Assembly: GCF_032854445.1 (NCBI RefSeq)
Contig: NC_088301.1
Coordinates: 17,198,018-17,258,017 of the forward strand
Length of the DNA: 60,000 nucleotides
From: Liolophura sinensis
Taxonomy: Eukaryota; Mollusca; Polyplacophora; Chitonida; Chitonidae
Reading direction: 5' to 3'
This document shows, piece by piece, positions 40,938 through 51,396 of the stretch. The notes under the pieces are model-generated. The model saw only the letters and a program-made list of their open reading frames with translations, was not told the origin of the DNA and made no database searches. Position 1 is the first letter of the stretch, and each line of letters begins with the position of its first letter. A program made the translations under genes and the position numbers.

Positions 40938-42485
40938 CCGGGCAAAAGAAACGTATAACCTTGTTCAGCACCACAAGAAAGAGAAAGAAAAACAGACAGT
41001 ATCAACATGATAAGCATTATATTGCAATAAACCATTTTCCAAGTTCTGTTCAAAAATTCAAAGCGATATGGATATTACACTTGCTGTCAGGCCGAGTAAA
41101 GAAGGCATGGGGTAAATCTGAAAAATTACACAAGTGCAAGTAAAGGGACTCCGTTAAAAAGGTGTACCTAATGTCCTATCATGTCATAAGACAGATCGTT
41201 AGTAGCGTGTGTGAGCACCCATTGCATCAATTAAAGCGAAACACGTCTCCTCATGGAAGTCGTCAGTCGCCGGTTGACGTCATCAGGAATTCTGTCCCAC
41301 TCCTCAAATAAAGCCTGTTCGAGCTGTTGCCTGTTTTGTGGGGGAGGGACGCGTTGTCTCAGATGTCGATCAAGATGATCCCACAGATGCTCTACGGGAT
41401 TCATGTCTGGCGATCGTGCTGGCCAAGGCAGTACGTTGACATCAACGGTGTCCAGATAATTTAGTACAACTCTGGCGGTATGAGGTCGTGCATTGTCCTG
41501 CTGCAAAAGGATACCCCTTTGCTGTTGATGCACGAATGGCACCACAACAGGTTCCAATATTTCATCTCGGTATCTTTGGCCAGTCAGATTTCCCTTGATG
41601 ATGACCAATCTCGTTCTCACCTGTCCACAAATTCCGCCCCATACAAGCACCCCACCAGCACCAAAAGGGTGGACATTCTGAATGCAGTTTTGTGCCAATC
41701 GCTCTCCCCTGCGTCGATACACACGAATTCGACCATCAGTCCTAAAGAGGTTAAATCGGCTTTCATCAGTGAACAGCACCCTTTCCCAGTCTCGTCGCTG
41801 CCATCGACGTACAACTCTTGCCCAACGCAGCCTGTTTTGACGGTGTAGAGGAGTCATTCCACGGAAGGGGCGATATACTCTGATACTACTCTCGCGGAGT
41901 CGTCGTAAGACTGTGCGTCTGCTGATGGGGTGTCCCAGTGCCGTTTCCGCCGTTTCCGCCGTTGACGTCGCCGTCACAAACCGGTTACGCAGGTGGATTG
42001 TGCGGATGTACCGGTCTTCGCCAGGCGTTGTAACACTTGGCCTGCCCGATCTTGGACGGTCTTGTGTCCTGCCTGTTAGGCGGTAACGACCCAACGGTCT
42101 GCTGATGGTGGCTTGACTGCAATTGAATGTTCTGGCAATGTGGTGTTGGCTGGCCCCCATGTCGGCCATACCAGTGGCTCTATGACGTTCTGCTTGTGTG
42201 AGTCTCGGCATCTCTTAGATGTTTTTTTATGGTATTGCACCCTTACCATGTGCTACATCGGTATTTATACGGTGGTCATTATCGAGAATTTTCAACAGGG
42301 CCCGAAACTCTGTTTTTCCGATTTTTCATGATGTCTTACACCAATTTGAATGAATCTCGTTAAAAAGTGACGTGTACACAGGGTGCTTATGTACAAACGT
42401 ATTCGCACAACGTTCAAACTTATTCAACTTATTTTTCCATAGAAAAAACTGCATTTAAAAGTTATACGTTTCTTTTGCCCGGCAG
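40938..42485 (-). mobile_element. Complete Tc1/mariner-type transposon
   Basis: Inverted ends start CCGGGCAAAAGAAACGTATA (left, 40938) and finish TATACGTTTCTTTTGCCCGG (right, to 42482, then CAG-TA). The perfect inverted match is 22 bases. TA dinucleotides lie outside, as expected for TA target duplication; the left end lacks a few terminal bases present on the right. It encloses an uninterrupted transposase ORF, so it may be a recent arrival. Confidence 0.87.
41231..42211 (-). CDS. Tc1-like transposase, intact (326 aa)
   Basis: The open frame starts at MPRLTQAERHRATGMADMGA and carries a paired helix-turn-helix DNA-binding region (SQHHIARTFNCSQATISRPL, then the GRPR-type hook GRTQDRPRSGRPSVTT). 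The catalytic core follows: LFTDESRFNLF (first Asp), GILLQQDNARPHTA (second Asp) and SPDMNPVEHLWDHLDRHLR (Glu). The spacing fits the DD34E pattern of Tc1 enzymes, and the length is close to the usual 330-350 residues. All catalytic residues are present and there is no stop or frameshift. The protein would cut and rejoin the element at TA sites. Expression cannot be judged from sequence. Confidence 0.93.
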   Translation of the reverse strand: MPRLTQAERHRATGMADMGASQHHIARTFNCSQATISRPLGRYRLTGRTQDRPRSGRPSVTTPGEDRYIRTIHLRNRFVTATSTAETAETALGHPISRRTVLRRLRESSIRVYRPFRGMTPLHRQNRLRWARVVRRWQRRDWERVLFTDESRFNLFRTDGRIRVYRRRGERLAQNCIQNVHPFGAGGVLVWGGICGQVRTRLVIIKGNLTGQRYRDEILEPVVVPFVHQQQRGILLQQDNARPHTARVVLNYLDTVDVNVLPWPARSPDMNPVEHLWDHLDRHLRQRVPPPQNRQQLEQALFEEWDRIPDDVNRRLTTSMRRRVSL

Positions 42486-43775
42486 TATATTACAGCTTTT
42501 GGCGAGAACTTACGTCATCGGTTTCCCGGAATCCGGTTACGATATTACATTTCCACTGACGCTAATAAACTATGTTGAGACAAAGGAAAGCGAAACTCAA
42601 AAGCCATGCATCGGGCTAGCTCACATTTTTACTGGCCTAAATGAGTGAGAGTCTGCGTATTACTATAAATCATTCACCAATACTTTTTCTCGTTACCTGC
42701 CTTAGATCTACCGGCGTAGACGAATATCTACCGCTACACCCACGCAAAAACTCGTTATACACATGTAGGAATGAAAAAAGCCATTGTATGTCGCTCACAA
42801 AGGCAGTCTTACATACGTGCAAAATTAACAGGCGGGGGGGGGGGGGGGGGGGAGGGACGGGAAAGCTACAATTTCCCTGTCCAAAGCCCCTTGCCTAACC
42901 CTTATCAAACATTTCAGGAGTTAGGCATATTTCATCAGATTTAACACATATTATTTAACCCTATCGAGCCATCCCAATCCCTTCGACGTTATTTTACTCA
43001 AATGTACTCGCCCAGTTATTCTTAAAGCTGGTACAAGTTCACCTAACATACATAGTTAGGGAAGACAGGAATTCTGCATATTTTATGCCTATTGATCTTC
43101 GTAAATATGAGTTTAATGTAAACAATATATATTAACGTTTAAATCATCAGGTAAATTTAATCTAATTTGTGTGGAGTGACTACATGTCAGTAATATCAAA
43201 ACTCGCCTTAATTTACCGAAAGGGGATTGCGTTATTACGAACCGAATGTATACGTTCCATTGTCCCAAAATTGTGTTACCATGGTTACATATAGTAGAAG
43301 AAAACTGCCATATATAAGGGACATCTTACATTGTCGGGTCACAGCCGATACATACACAAACATATAGAACGAAAGTGATTTAATTGTCACGTGCAGTGTT
43401 CTTTTCATATCATTTATGTATTTACTATTCGTTTAAGTGGGTGCTTTTTTGAAAACGGTTTTACATAGGCATATTTAATAGTGAACACACACAGGGGAGT
43501 TTAACATTGGTATAAATATTCGTAATGTGAGTAACCACACGTACACAGAAGACAGAGGTTGCTCTGGGAGAATCAGAGGGTCAGTGGCACTGAATAAGCT
43601 CACCAAGCGTGTCCTTACGTATACTGACAAAGAGGTGAACACTGACGACACTGGTTTACCAGCTGCATGTATATTCATACACAACTGTGACGGCGTCCCG
43701 TATGTTGTCTTCCTTAGTCCATATGTGGCTTGCAGTTATCCGAGTAAGCTCTGGTGATCGTCCACACACCTCAGT
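42486..43775. other. Intergenic upstream of receptor copy 3
   Basis: It contains a poly(G) tract at about 42833-42852. No gene was recognised. The ORFs at 43475-43757 on both strands show no domain. Confidence 0.5.
42833..42852. repeat. Poly(G) tract
   Basis: A run of about 18 G, broken by a single A near its end. Confidence 0.9.
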
Positions 43776-43940
43776 GAACATGTTCAGTAGATGTGGAAAG
43801 AACTTTACACCTGTAAAGATTTAGCTTCCAGAAAGTCATATACTGTGAGAATTCCTACTGTGTAGCAAATTACTTTAGGACAGAGTTCGAGTTCTGTGAT
43901 ATAAACTGCCCTTAGAACTGAACAGTGATTGCCCTTAAAC
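43776..43940 (+). promoter_or_regulatory. 5' flank of copy 3, homologous to that of copy 2
   Basis: GATGTGGAAAGAACTTTACA, then CCTGTAAAGATTTAGCTTCC aligns with the block at 30358, followed by the signal exon at a similar distance. It is a shared upstream region and a candidate promoter or 5' UTR. Confidence 0.5.
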
Positions 43941-44010
43941 ATGGAGGATCACAAGAAACTGATTCGCAGCGCTCTTTTCTTTGTGATGGTTTTTGGTAAG
44001 AATACATTTG
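43941..44010 (+). CDS. Copy 3 exon 1: signal peptide with two usable donors
   Basis: It reads MEDHKKLIRSALFFVMVFG, then KNTFG. GTAAGA follows 43995 and GTAAGT follows 44010. Both leave phase 1, so use of either keeps the frame and differs by five residues at the signal cleavage region. Confidence 0.72.
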
Positions 44011-47000
44011 GTAAGTATATTACTTATTGAGTTAGAATGTTTTTGTTCAACATTTGTCAATGTGGAAAATGTACACATTGATTGTCGCGTATGCAGTGAA
44101 GTTATCTTTAAGATTTAAAACCGGTACAGCCATTGTGTTGACAGATGAGGAAATAAATGTGACTTTCTCTTATCTCGTTGCCGTGGCTTCAGGCTTTTAA
44201 ATGACATTTTTCCTACTTATTGGTGTTGGCTTGAACACGTTGGCGATATGTTTCCACTTCTGCCTCCCTATTTATCCATGCTGATGACAGCAGCCGTAAA
44301 GTCACCATACTGCAAACACTTACTTATTTAATGGTTAGTTCATTCATAAACTTGTCTAGGACTTGAATAGCAGAACTCCAAAGAGGTTTTGCGATTATCA
44401 TTTATCTAGACCAGTTTGGGACGGAGTTGCCAGATTTGCTTATATTATAATAACATCTCTAACACAATTTACTTATTTATTTAATCGGTGTTTTACGCCG
44501 TACTCAAGAATATTTCACCTATACAACGGCGGCCAGCATTATGGTGGGAGGCAAAGCCCAGTGAAAACCCACGACCATCTGCAGGTTGCTGTCAGACCTT
44601 CCCACGTACCGCTGGAGAGAAAGCCATAATGAGCTGGACTTGAACTCACAGTCACCGCATTAGTGAGAGGCGCGCTAACCGACTGAGTCACGGAGGCCCT
44701 TCTGTAACATAATCAAGAAAGCAGTCACAGTTATTCATCAGTGAGCCATCTCAAATTACTAATCATGACGTTTACACCTGTATCTTGGAGAGGAGGAGAG
44801 CTATGAAACCAATAACCCGGACATAGACTATAGCTGAGACACCAGAAGATACACACAGTATCTGTAGCATCAAAACGGCGCAATGTCTTGGAAGTTAGCA
44901 CTCCAAGTCACTGATAAGGTATGTCATCATTTTAACCTGCTGCCATTTTGTTTTGGTCCGTGTATATGGTGGATTCAGCTACTGTTTATTTTGTAAGTTG
45001 TTCTCCAGTCCTGTATTACCACAAAGAAGATGATTTAGACTATTTTGTTTTACAGTAGGTGCACAGCAATGTTAAGGACAAACTCCATCTAGTAACACAT
45101 CCAGTCTTCACTGTTGTCATAGAGCGCACTATCTACGTTGTTTTTCATTACAGAATTTACTGACATGCAACTCTAAAACCCTTCTGCCGATTGATCCCAT
45201 ACTACAAAATATAACATAGGCTTCATATATTTATTTTATATTACACCACAACTTGTAAATAATTTCAAATACGGCAGTGTCAGAAACAGGGCTTAGAGTG
45301 AAGTTGATAGGGGATTAGGTATCTGGTGTCACTTTCCCTCAAGGCATACCAGAGCATGCCACCCGGTTTTGAATAATTCTGACGTCACCCATGTCAGTGA
45401 TGTATTGCCGTCGAAAATGTGCTTGTCCAGTTTAACGTTATTACTTAGAAAAAAAAAGATCTAACTTCATTTTCTTTGTAAGGATATGAATTTTTAACAT
45501 ATCGATGTGCAGAGCTCGTGTTGTAACGTACAACTGACTAAAAGCAATTTACAGAGTATGACTGATTTACAGCCAGCTGAATATAGGCGACTGGCTGAAA
45601 GAAACAGACTACTGTGTATGCCATCAGTCCCGTGCAGGTGAATAAATTTATTCTCCTACCCCTCCTGAGTAGTCTTACTTGTCCACACTGTAAAAATATT
45701 TGAGAGTAAAACCTAAACTGCATTCACATTTAATGCCGATTGTGTAGTTACATAAAGTGTGGAGAATTAAAAGTACAGTGGCGTCTACAGTGTGGCATAA
45801 ACCTCGTGGATACATAATTACCAGTATGATGTTTACAAAGTAACAGGTAAGGTGAGTGTATGCAATTCGATGGCAAAACCCATGCTCTATATGTACACCA
45901 GGTATTTGTACAGAGAACTGTTTGCAGAGTACTGTGGTATACGATATAGAAAAATGGTTCGCATACATATAAAGAGATTATTAAAAAAAAACCAGGCGAG
46001 GACATGTCCCACACGGCAACCTCTTGTGTCACGCCAGAGACGGCTTGTTTCTTTGACGAACTGTTCACTCCGCTATGTTAATTTCAACTCTTCCTGCTTA
46101 AGGTCCTATTATATAGTCACATTTTTCAGTGATTTTTGGTGATATATTCAGTGTGCCGACAACTCAAGATTCTGCTGGCTTGTCCGGTCGTACATGCGAA
46201 TGGTTGCCAACAACCCTGTAGATTGTCGTTTCCCCAGTCTCTACCGGATTTTTTTCCACTATAATTCTGGCCGCCGTAGTATAAGCAAAAGAATATTGAG
46301 TACGGCGTAAAACATAAACAAATTAAGTGTGCCGACTAATTAAATTCATAAAATAGAACATTTACGAGATCTCTTGGATCTGTTCCACAATCATCACGTT
46401 TAACATTTTAACATTAAAAACGTATGACTCCAAACAGACCTTACTGAACAACTAAGAATGCATATAATGTAGGAAATTAGGACGGGACCATGCAAGGAGA
46501 AGCAGATGTTAAAAAGACGTAAAGTATGGTGTAGGCGAATGAATGAAATCAGTATTCAGATCGCGTATCATTCTAGTATGTAAGTTGACGATAATAAAAT
46601 ATGCATCTCGGTTGCGCCTTGATTGCAACTCTTCATGCATTGTATACCAAACTTTGCGATTTAATTCAACGCGATGGATTTATAGTCTAAGGGCCGTATA
46701 TCTTTAAACATGATAACCTTTAAACTTTGCTACACCCACTTGGGAGAATTACACATGAAAAGATTTAAATGCAATACAAATAATGCATTTCTCACTCTGT
46801 ATTATTATTTATTTCACAACTCATGGTAACAGGCTGCAGTTTTAGGTGTTATGTCTGTGTTAAGATTAAGGTATAAGATTTCTATGCCTATTGTCCAATA
46901 ACTAAGTGCCTTATCCACCCAGTAACTTAAATGGGCCAAATCAACATTTGCATAAAGAAGTAATAAAATCTAACCCGACGAACATGTATTCTAAAAGTTA

Positions 47001-50000
47001 ATGATGGGTGTCTATTAATTTCAGTTTGGGGCCAGCTGTGTGGCAACTGCTTGAGTCAGTGTAATCAGGAAACCGGAGAATGTTCCGGAAAGTGTGCTCT
47101 CGGCTGGGATGGTCCTACTTGTTCCAGACGTAAGTATCACAATACCAAACACATGAATTTATATATGATGTGTGAGCATCCATATACATATACATGTTGT
47201 TACATATTTAGGTAAATTTTCATCTGCCAGCTGTTTTCATTTATATATTAGACAACCTATAGTCGTAAAGAAAAGTAAAAAATTATTTTATTTATTCATT
47301 GATTTGATTAATGTTTTACGCCGTACTCAAGAATATTTCAAATTCCGTCAAAATTATGGTTGGAAGAACAGAGACAGAGCCAGTAGACAATGTGATTAGA
47401 AAACAGTAGAGCATGTCAAATTTCATTTTTGAAAGGTTTTTGTTAAGTGATATAGGTTTATATCTGGAAAAAGCCACGCTATATATATTTCAATGCATTA
47501 GGAGTATTCTCAACTGCGTGTAAGTTTTAATCTTAACAAAACGAAAATTTCTAATTGCAGCCTCAGTAGCGGCCCATAAAATCAGCATTTGCTCATTTAT
47601 ATGCCAGTAAAATGTGATTACTTTCAGTTTATTTTTGAAAAAATGAGAGCGTTGTCCATACTGAGATATTGGTGGAATTTTAGATACTTACCTCATGACC
47701 TCATCTCAGTTTCTGCTGGAATCACTGCTGAAAGCTGATGAAGCACCTAAAAGGAAGATGAGAATCGTATCGGCAGGATTACTTGTACAACAAAAACTTT
47801 GTTGATTGTAAATCTTTGTTGAAGGACAATTCAGTGCATTCTCTGACCTTTTGCTGGGGCTGTAGTGGAAACCATCATTTAGTCGGTGGCCTCCGTGACT
47901 CAGTTGGTTCGCGAGCTACTGCAGCGTAATGAGCCAGGAGTCTCTCACCAATGCGGTTGCTGTGAGTTCAAGTCCAACTCATGCTGGCCCGCTCTCTGCT
48001 CGTATGTGGGGAGGTCTTGCGGCAACTTACGGATGGTCGTGGGTTTCCCCGGGCTCGGTTTCCACCCAACATAATGCTGGCCGCCGTTGTATAAATAAAA
48101 TATTCTTGGGTACGGGGTAAACCACCCATCAAATAAATAAATAAATAAATCAGTCCGCAGATACCTTGACGTGTACATCTCAGTCTTATGCGTCTAAGGC
48201 TTAATGTCTGCACTTTTGTGAGTAGACCGGCAATGTGCGATAGTTCCCTTTTTCTTAAAACTTGGCTATTATTTAAGTAAAATATGGATGGATGAGGGTT
48301 TAACTTGAAGTAAAATCTACTTTACATTTTTTCTTGTTTAGCAATAACGAAACGATACTTTGCATTTTTGAGGCATTTCTAAGCATTAATAACCAAATTA
48401 CGTTTGTTGTATGTGGGTACAAAAAATGTTAGCCATTTAACAATTAACATGCAAAGGGATGCTGCTCTGACATAACATCATTGATAAAATACATCAAACT
48501 ATACACAGCAACATGTAACTATGATGTCTAACACCATGTTGATGCTAATACTGTGATTCCGATGGCAGGAAATGTGGCATTTAACCAAAGCACGACGCAG
48601 TCTTCGGATTATAGCGAGGGAGGGTTCAGCTTCACCTCCGGACTCGCCGTTGATGGTAGGACTGGACCTGATTTTTATGCGACACCAAATACATGTACTC
48701 ACACCAGAGAAAATCCACATCCCGCGTTTTGGACGGTGACACTGGATGCACAGTACAGCATCTATCGGTTCAGGATATATAACAGGGAAGCTTCTCCGTG
48801 TTCCCCTCCGTGTAAGTTAACTTTTTAGTGTCCTTAAAGAAGTTGACCTGGTCGAGAGTCCATGCATCTTATCTTCCTGTAATAAATCTCCAGTGAGGTT
48901 GCAGGCTCAAATCTAGCCTTTGTTGTTCCTTGTTATGGTTATAAGCCAGGTGGTTTGTCAATTACCTGCCAAGCTCCGCTGGTTTTCCCAGGCTTTTTTC
49001 GAGGAATGAGTTCTTAATATCGAAACCAGTCATATGCAGTTTAACACTATCAATTTAAAAATGCGTTATAATTTCATCCCCATGGCTAGAGCATTGATCT
49101 CCAAAATATCCATGTCTGAGCTTCCAGGTGTAGAACAAAGACGACTGGTTGAAAGAAACAAACTATAGTTCCAACAAATTCTGTTGTTTATTCTTCAGGT
49201 GGTGAACGACTTAACGGCTTCTCTCTGTCCGTTGGAAATTCCTCCCAGAGTTACAAAATCTGTTACCAGGACACCACCACGACCCCAATAGGTCCCGGGG
49301 ATATCATCAACGGAGTTTGTAACGTCAGTGGTCCTGTGTTTGGGAACACTGTAAATATCTCGATAAACACTTTCAAACCACTTACTCTGTGTGAAGTACA
49401 GATTTTCGGTAAGTTTCTTTGACAACGAATAACACCCTCTATAAAAATTAATAGTGTGAGAACAATTCCATAATTGTGAGATCACAAAAGCACGCAAGCA
49501 ACTGGCTCTCATTAACCCAGCGGATGGTTAAGTCTGCCGAACCTACGGTTTGTGTTTTCTCATGATGTTGTATATCAGCGGTGACCGGGAAAGTTGAGTA
49601 CGTTTTAACATCACCGGTGCCAACCCGCGGTGGACCGCTGGCGATAATGTATTTATCGGCGTTGGGCCACTGGCAATAATGCATTTTCTTATGAGCTACA
49701 GGCTAAGAAAAGAAACATAACGTATTCGGTTGGTAAATATAGCGTTTTGTTATGCAAAAGCTTCTACTGCAAATGGTTGGAGTGAAAAAAACATCAGCAA
49801 CATGTCTAGAGTAAATCTTGGATCAGCAATGAGCTAGAGGAAAGAAAAGTGTGGAACTAAATATGTGTTGGATGCATTTGACTTACAAAAGGTATTGCAT
49901 TGTCTTCTGACTGACGTGAGGGCATAAAAATGACCTCACAGTCATTTTTTCATTTGACTTTTGCAATTTCTGTGTTTCCTACACGTGAGTTAAGGTCCTA

Positions 50001-50203
50001 TGAAAAGAATTCTTAATGTGTAGGCCTGTTATGTAAGTTTGTTCATGTATCAGTATGTGCCCCCGGGACGTATGGACCAGACTGTGGGAGGAGATGTGGG
50101 AACTGTGCTCAGGGACCATCTGTGTGTAATACAACATCCGGGCACTGTCCACAGAGAACACCCAGGTGCATGGAGGGATACTCTGGTCTGAAATGTGATA
50201 CAG
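43941..50203 (+). CDS. FTP-lectin/EGF receptor-like gene, copy 3 (five intact exons, 3' end not seen)
   Basis: Exons 43941-44010, 47025-47129, 48569-48811, 49199-49408 and 50054-50203 all have consensus acceptors and donors and join in frame in phase 1. They give signal peptide, short EGF, complete FTP domain and one 8-cysteine EGF module. In contrast to copy 2, none of these exons is damaged. The next EGF exon (near 51046-51160) is broken, and a Harbinger element fills the following 7 kb. No membrane exon appears before the window ends, so the gene may continue beyond it, end as a secreted form, or be truncated. The FTP sequence is closer to copy 2 than to copy 1. Confidence 0.75.
44466..44699 (-). 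mobile_element. SINE family 1, near full-length (minus strand)
   Basis: It runs from CGGTGTTTTACGCCGTACTC through CCACGACCATCTGCAGGTTG to the head GCGCTAACCGACTGAGTCAC, then GGAGG, all in reverse complement. It is one of the best copies for a family consensus. Confidence 0.9.
44871..45908. repeat. 1.04-kb direct repeat, copy A
   Basis: From CAAAACGGCGCAATGTCTTG onward the sequence is nearly identical, in the same orientation, to 58962-60000, with only scattered substitutions and small indels. No coding domain was recognised; both contain the same 61-codon minus-strand ORF. Since the second copy runs off the window, the repeat may be longer. Confidence 0.92.
46230..46322 (+). mobile_element. 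SINE family 1 tail fragment
   Basis: CCAGTCTCTACCGGATTTTT, CTGGCCGCCGTAGTATAAGC and TTGAGTACGGCGTAAAACAT match the 3' part of the family. Confidence 0.8.
47025..47129 (+). CDS. Copy 3 exon 2: short EGF-like module
   Basis: Acceptor TTTCAG, donor C|GTAAGT, 105 bases. It reads VWGQLCGNCLSQCNQETGEC, then SGKCALGWDGPTCSR. All cysteines of the module are kept. Confidence 0.82.
47305..47400 (-). mobile_element. SINE family 1 tail fragment (minus strand)
   Basis: TGTTTTACGCCGTACTCAAG, then AATATTTCAAATTCCGTCAA and ATTATGGTTGGAAG match the reverse complement of the tail, with an internal deletion. Confidence 0.75.
47887..48152 (+). mobile_element. SINE family 1, full-length
   Basis: The head GGCCTCCGTGACTCAGTTGG with TTCGCGAGCTACTGCAGCG is followed by CTCACCAATGCGGTTGCTGT, the body with GGATGGTCGTGGGTTTCCCC, and the tail TTCTTGGGTACGGGGTAAAC with an AAATAAATAAAT run. 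It lies in the intron between the copy 3 short EGF exon and first FTP exon. Confidence 0.9.
48569..48811 (+). CDS. Copy 3 exon 3: N-terminal half of FTP lectin domain
   Basis: Acceptor GATGGCAG, donor T|GTAAGT, 243 bases. It reads NVAFNQSTTQSSDYSEGGF, LAVDGRTG, CTHTRENPHPAFWTVTL and YSIYRFRIYNR. TR and NR arginines and the HTR region lie where fucolectins place ligand-binding basic residues; binding is not shown. Confidence 0.87.
49199..49408 (+). CDS. Copy 3 exon 4: C-terminal half of FTP lectin domain
   Basis: Acceptor CTTCAG, donor G|GTAAGT, 210 bases. It reads CGERLNGFSLSVGNSSQSYK, ICYQDTTTTPIGPG and LTLCEVQIFG. CGERLNGF is the closest of the three copies to the fucolectin CCGERLxGF signature. 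Confidence 0.87.
50054..50203 (+). CDS. Copy 3 exon 5: EGF module (8 Cys)
   Basis: Acceptor GTATCAG, donor G|GTAAGT, 150 bases. It reads VCAPGTYGPDCGRRCGNC, AQGPSVCNTTSGHC and PRCMEGYSGLKC. All eight cysteines are present. Confidence 0.84.
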
Positions 50204-50645
50204 GTAAGTGTTTTAAATTTTATCGCCAGTTATAAACAAATGCTACATGTTCTTTTCAAATTTCTGTAAAGCAATGGAGCAAAGTATGAGTGACATATTA
50301 TAATCGCTTCCCATGAAATTCATCATTGAAGAATATACTCCTCTTTATTTCTTCCTTATAATATAAGTATGTTTAAATCCGGCAGGAACAATGAGCAGTT
50401 ATGGCATCCAATGATAGAGGTAAAACATTACTTTTTACCATACTTCAACTTCTTGTACATAATTTTGGTGTTCTTTAGTTCCCACACATGTAGGTTATCC
50501 TTAAAACGATCTGTCGGATGCTGTGCTATGGTAGTTTTAATTAACAAGAACAGATGTGTTTATCTTGAGACAATCACATCACATGTATTTCATATAAACC
50601 ATAGTTGCATTTTAAATACGGTGTAAATATGCATGTACTCAGCCT

Positions 50646-51004
50646 GTGATGACCGCTTCGGTGGCCTAATAGTTAGAGAGTTTGCCTTGAAGTCGGGAGA
50701 CACAGGATCAAACCTAGATCAAGTCATAACAAACACTTTAAAAATGGGTCTTGGGACTCTTGTCGCTCAGCACTGTTGGGTTGGAGGAGGGACAAACGAC
50801 TGGTTGGACCAGTGTCAGTGTAGTGTGACTGGGTCCGGTACGTGTGGCATGATAATGATCAGTGGCGGCAGCATTTTGGCGCCATGGATTAGCCCTGCCA
50901 CCAAATAATATATTATATGTACATGTGCACAAAAGTAATGACTTTTCGCTGTCATATGGCTAAAAATTGTTAAGTACATGTAGGACGTTTAGCACCAATC
51001 ATAC
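50646..51004 (+). mobile_element. tRNA-derived SINE (family 3)
   Basis: The head CTTCGGTGGCCTAATAGTTA then GAGAGTTTGCC is tRNA-like, with AGGATCAAACCTAGATCAAG as a B-box region. The tail AAAATTGTTAAGTACATGTA, then GGACGTTTAGCACCAATCAT resembles the tail of family 2 (AAAATTGTTGAGTACGACG). The two families therefore seem to share a 3' end. Confidence 0.7.
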
Positions 51005-51045
51005 AAACATATTGTAACCTTTGGACACACAAATCAGATTATGAG

Positions 51046-51160
51046 ATAAAATGTGGAAATTGCTGTAAGGTGACGGAGTCTGTGACGTTACAGTCGGTTA
51101 TTGCCCTGACCGGATACCAAGATGCATGCCGGGATACTCTGATGTGGCATGTGACACGTT
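51046..51160 (+). pseudogene. Copy 3: broken EGF exon
   Basis: AAATGTGGAAATTGCTGTAA followed in another frame by GDGVCDVTVGYCPDRIPRC and MPGYSDVACDT reproduces the family EGF exon. There is a frameshift or stop after the CGNC part, part of the N-terminal half is missing, and no donor GT follows (ACACGTTTTGG). It marks the decayed end of copy 3. Confidence 0.7.
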
Positions 51161-51396
51161 TTGGTTTGATCATGGTGACATGCGATACTATACATTTAGT
51201 AAACGATAATTTAAACGATTACAGTTTAGAACATGAAAACCGGCAATATAATAGTCACAACGTTTTGGGAAAATTTTAGAACCAAGAAACTGTGCTCTCT
51301 TCGAGGTGATAATAATAACATTCAAAAGAGATCAACAATTTTACAGCCAGTTGTTAAGTCTATCAATTAAAGCACTTTAAATAGTCAATACCTCTA

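Larger units (their letters stand above)
44011..47024 (+). other. Copy 3 intron 1
   Basis: 3.0 kb holding a near full-length SINE (44466-44699, minus), the first copy of a 1.04-kb direct repeat (44871-45908) and a SINE tail (about 46230-46322). Otherwise nothing was recognised. Confidence 0.55.

Noticed and set aside
45852-46142. 96-codon plus ORF next to the 1.04-kb repeat
   Set aside because: It starts within the repeat and runs into unique sequence; no domain or splice support.
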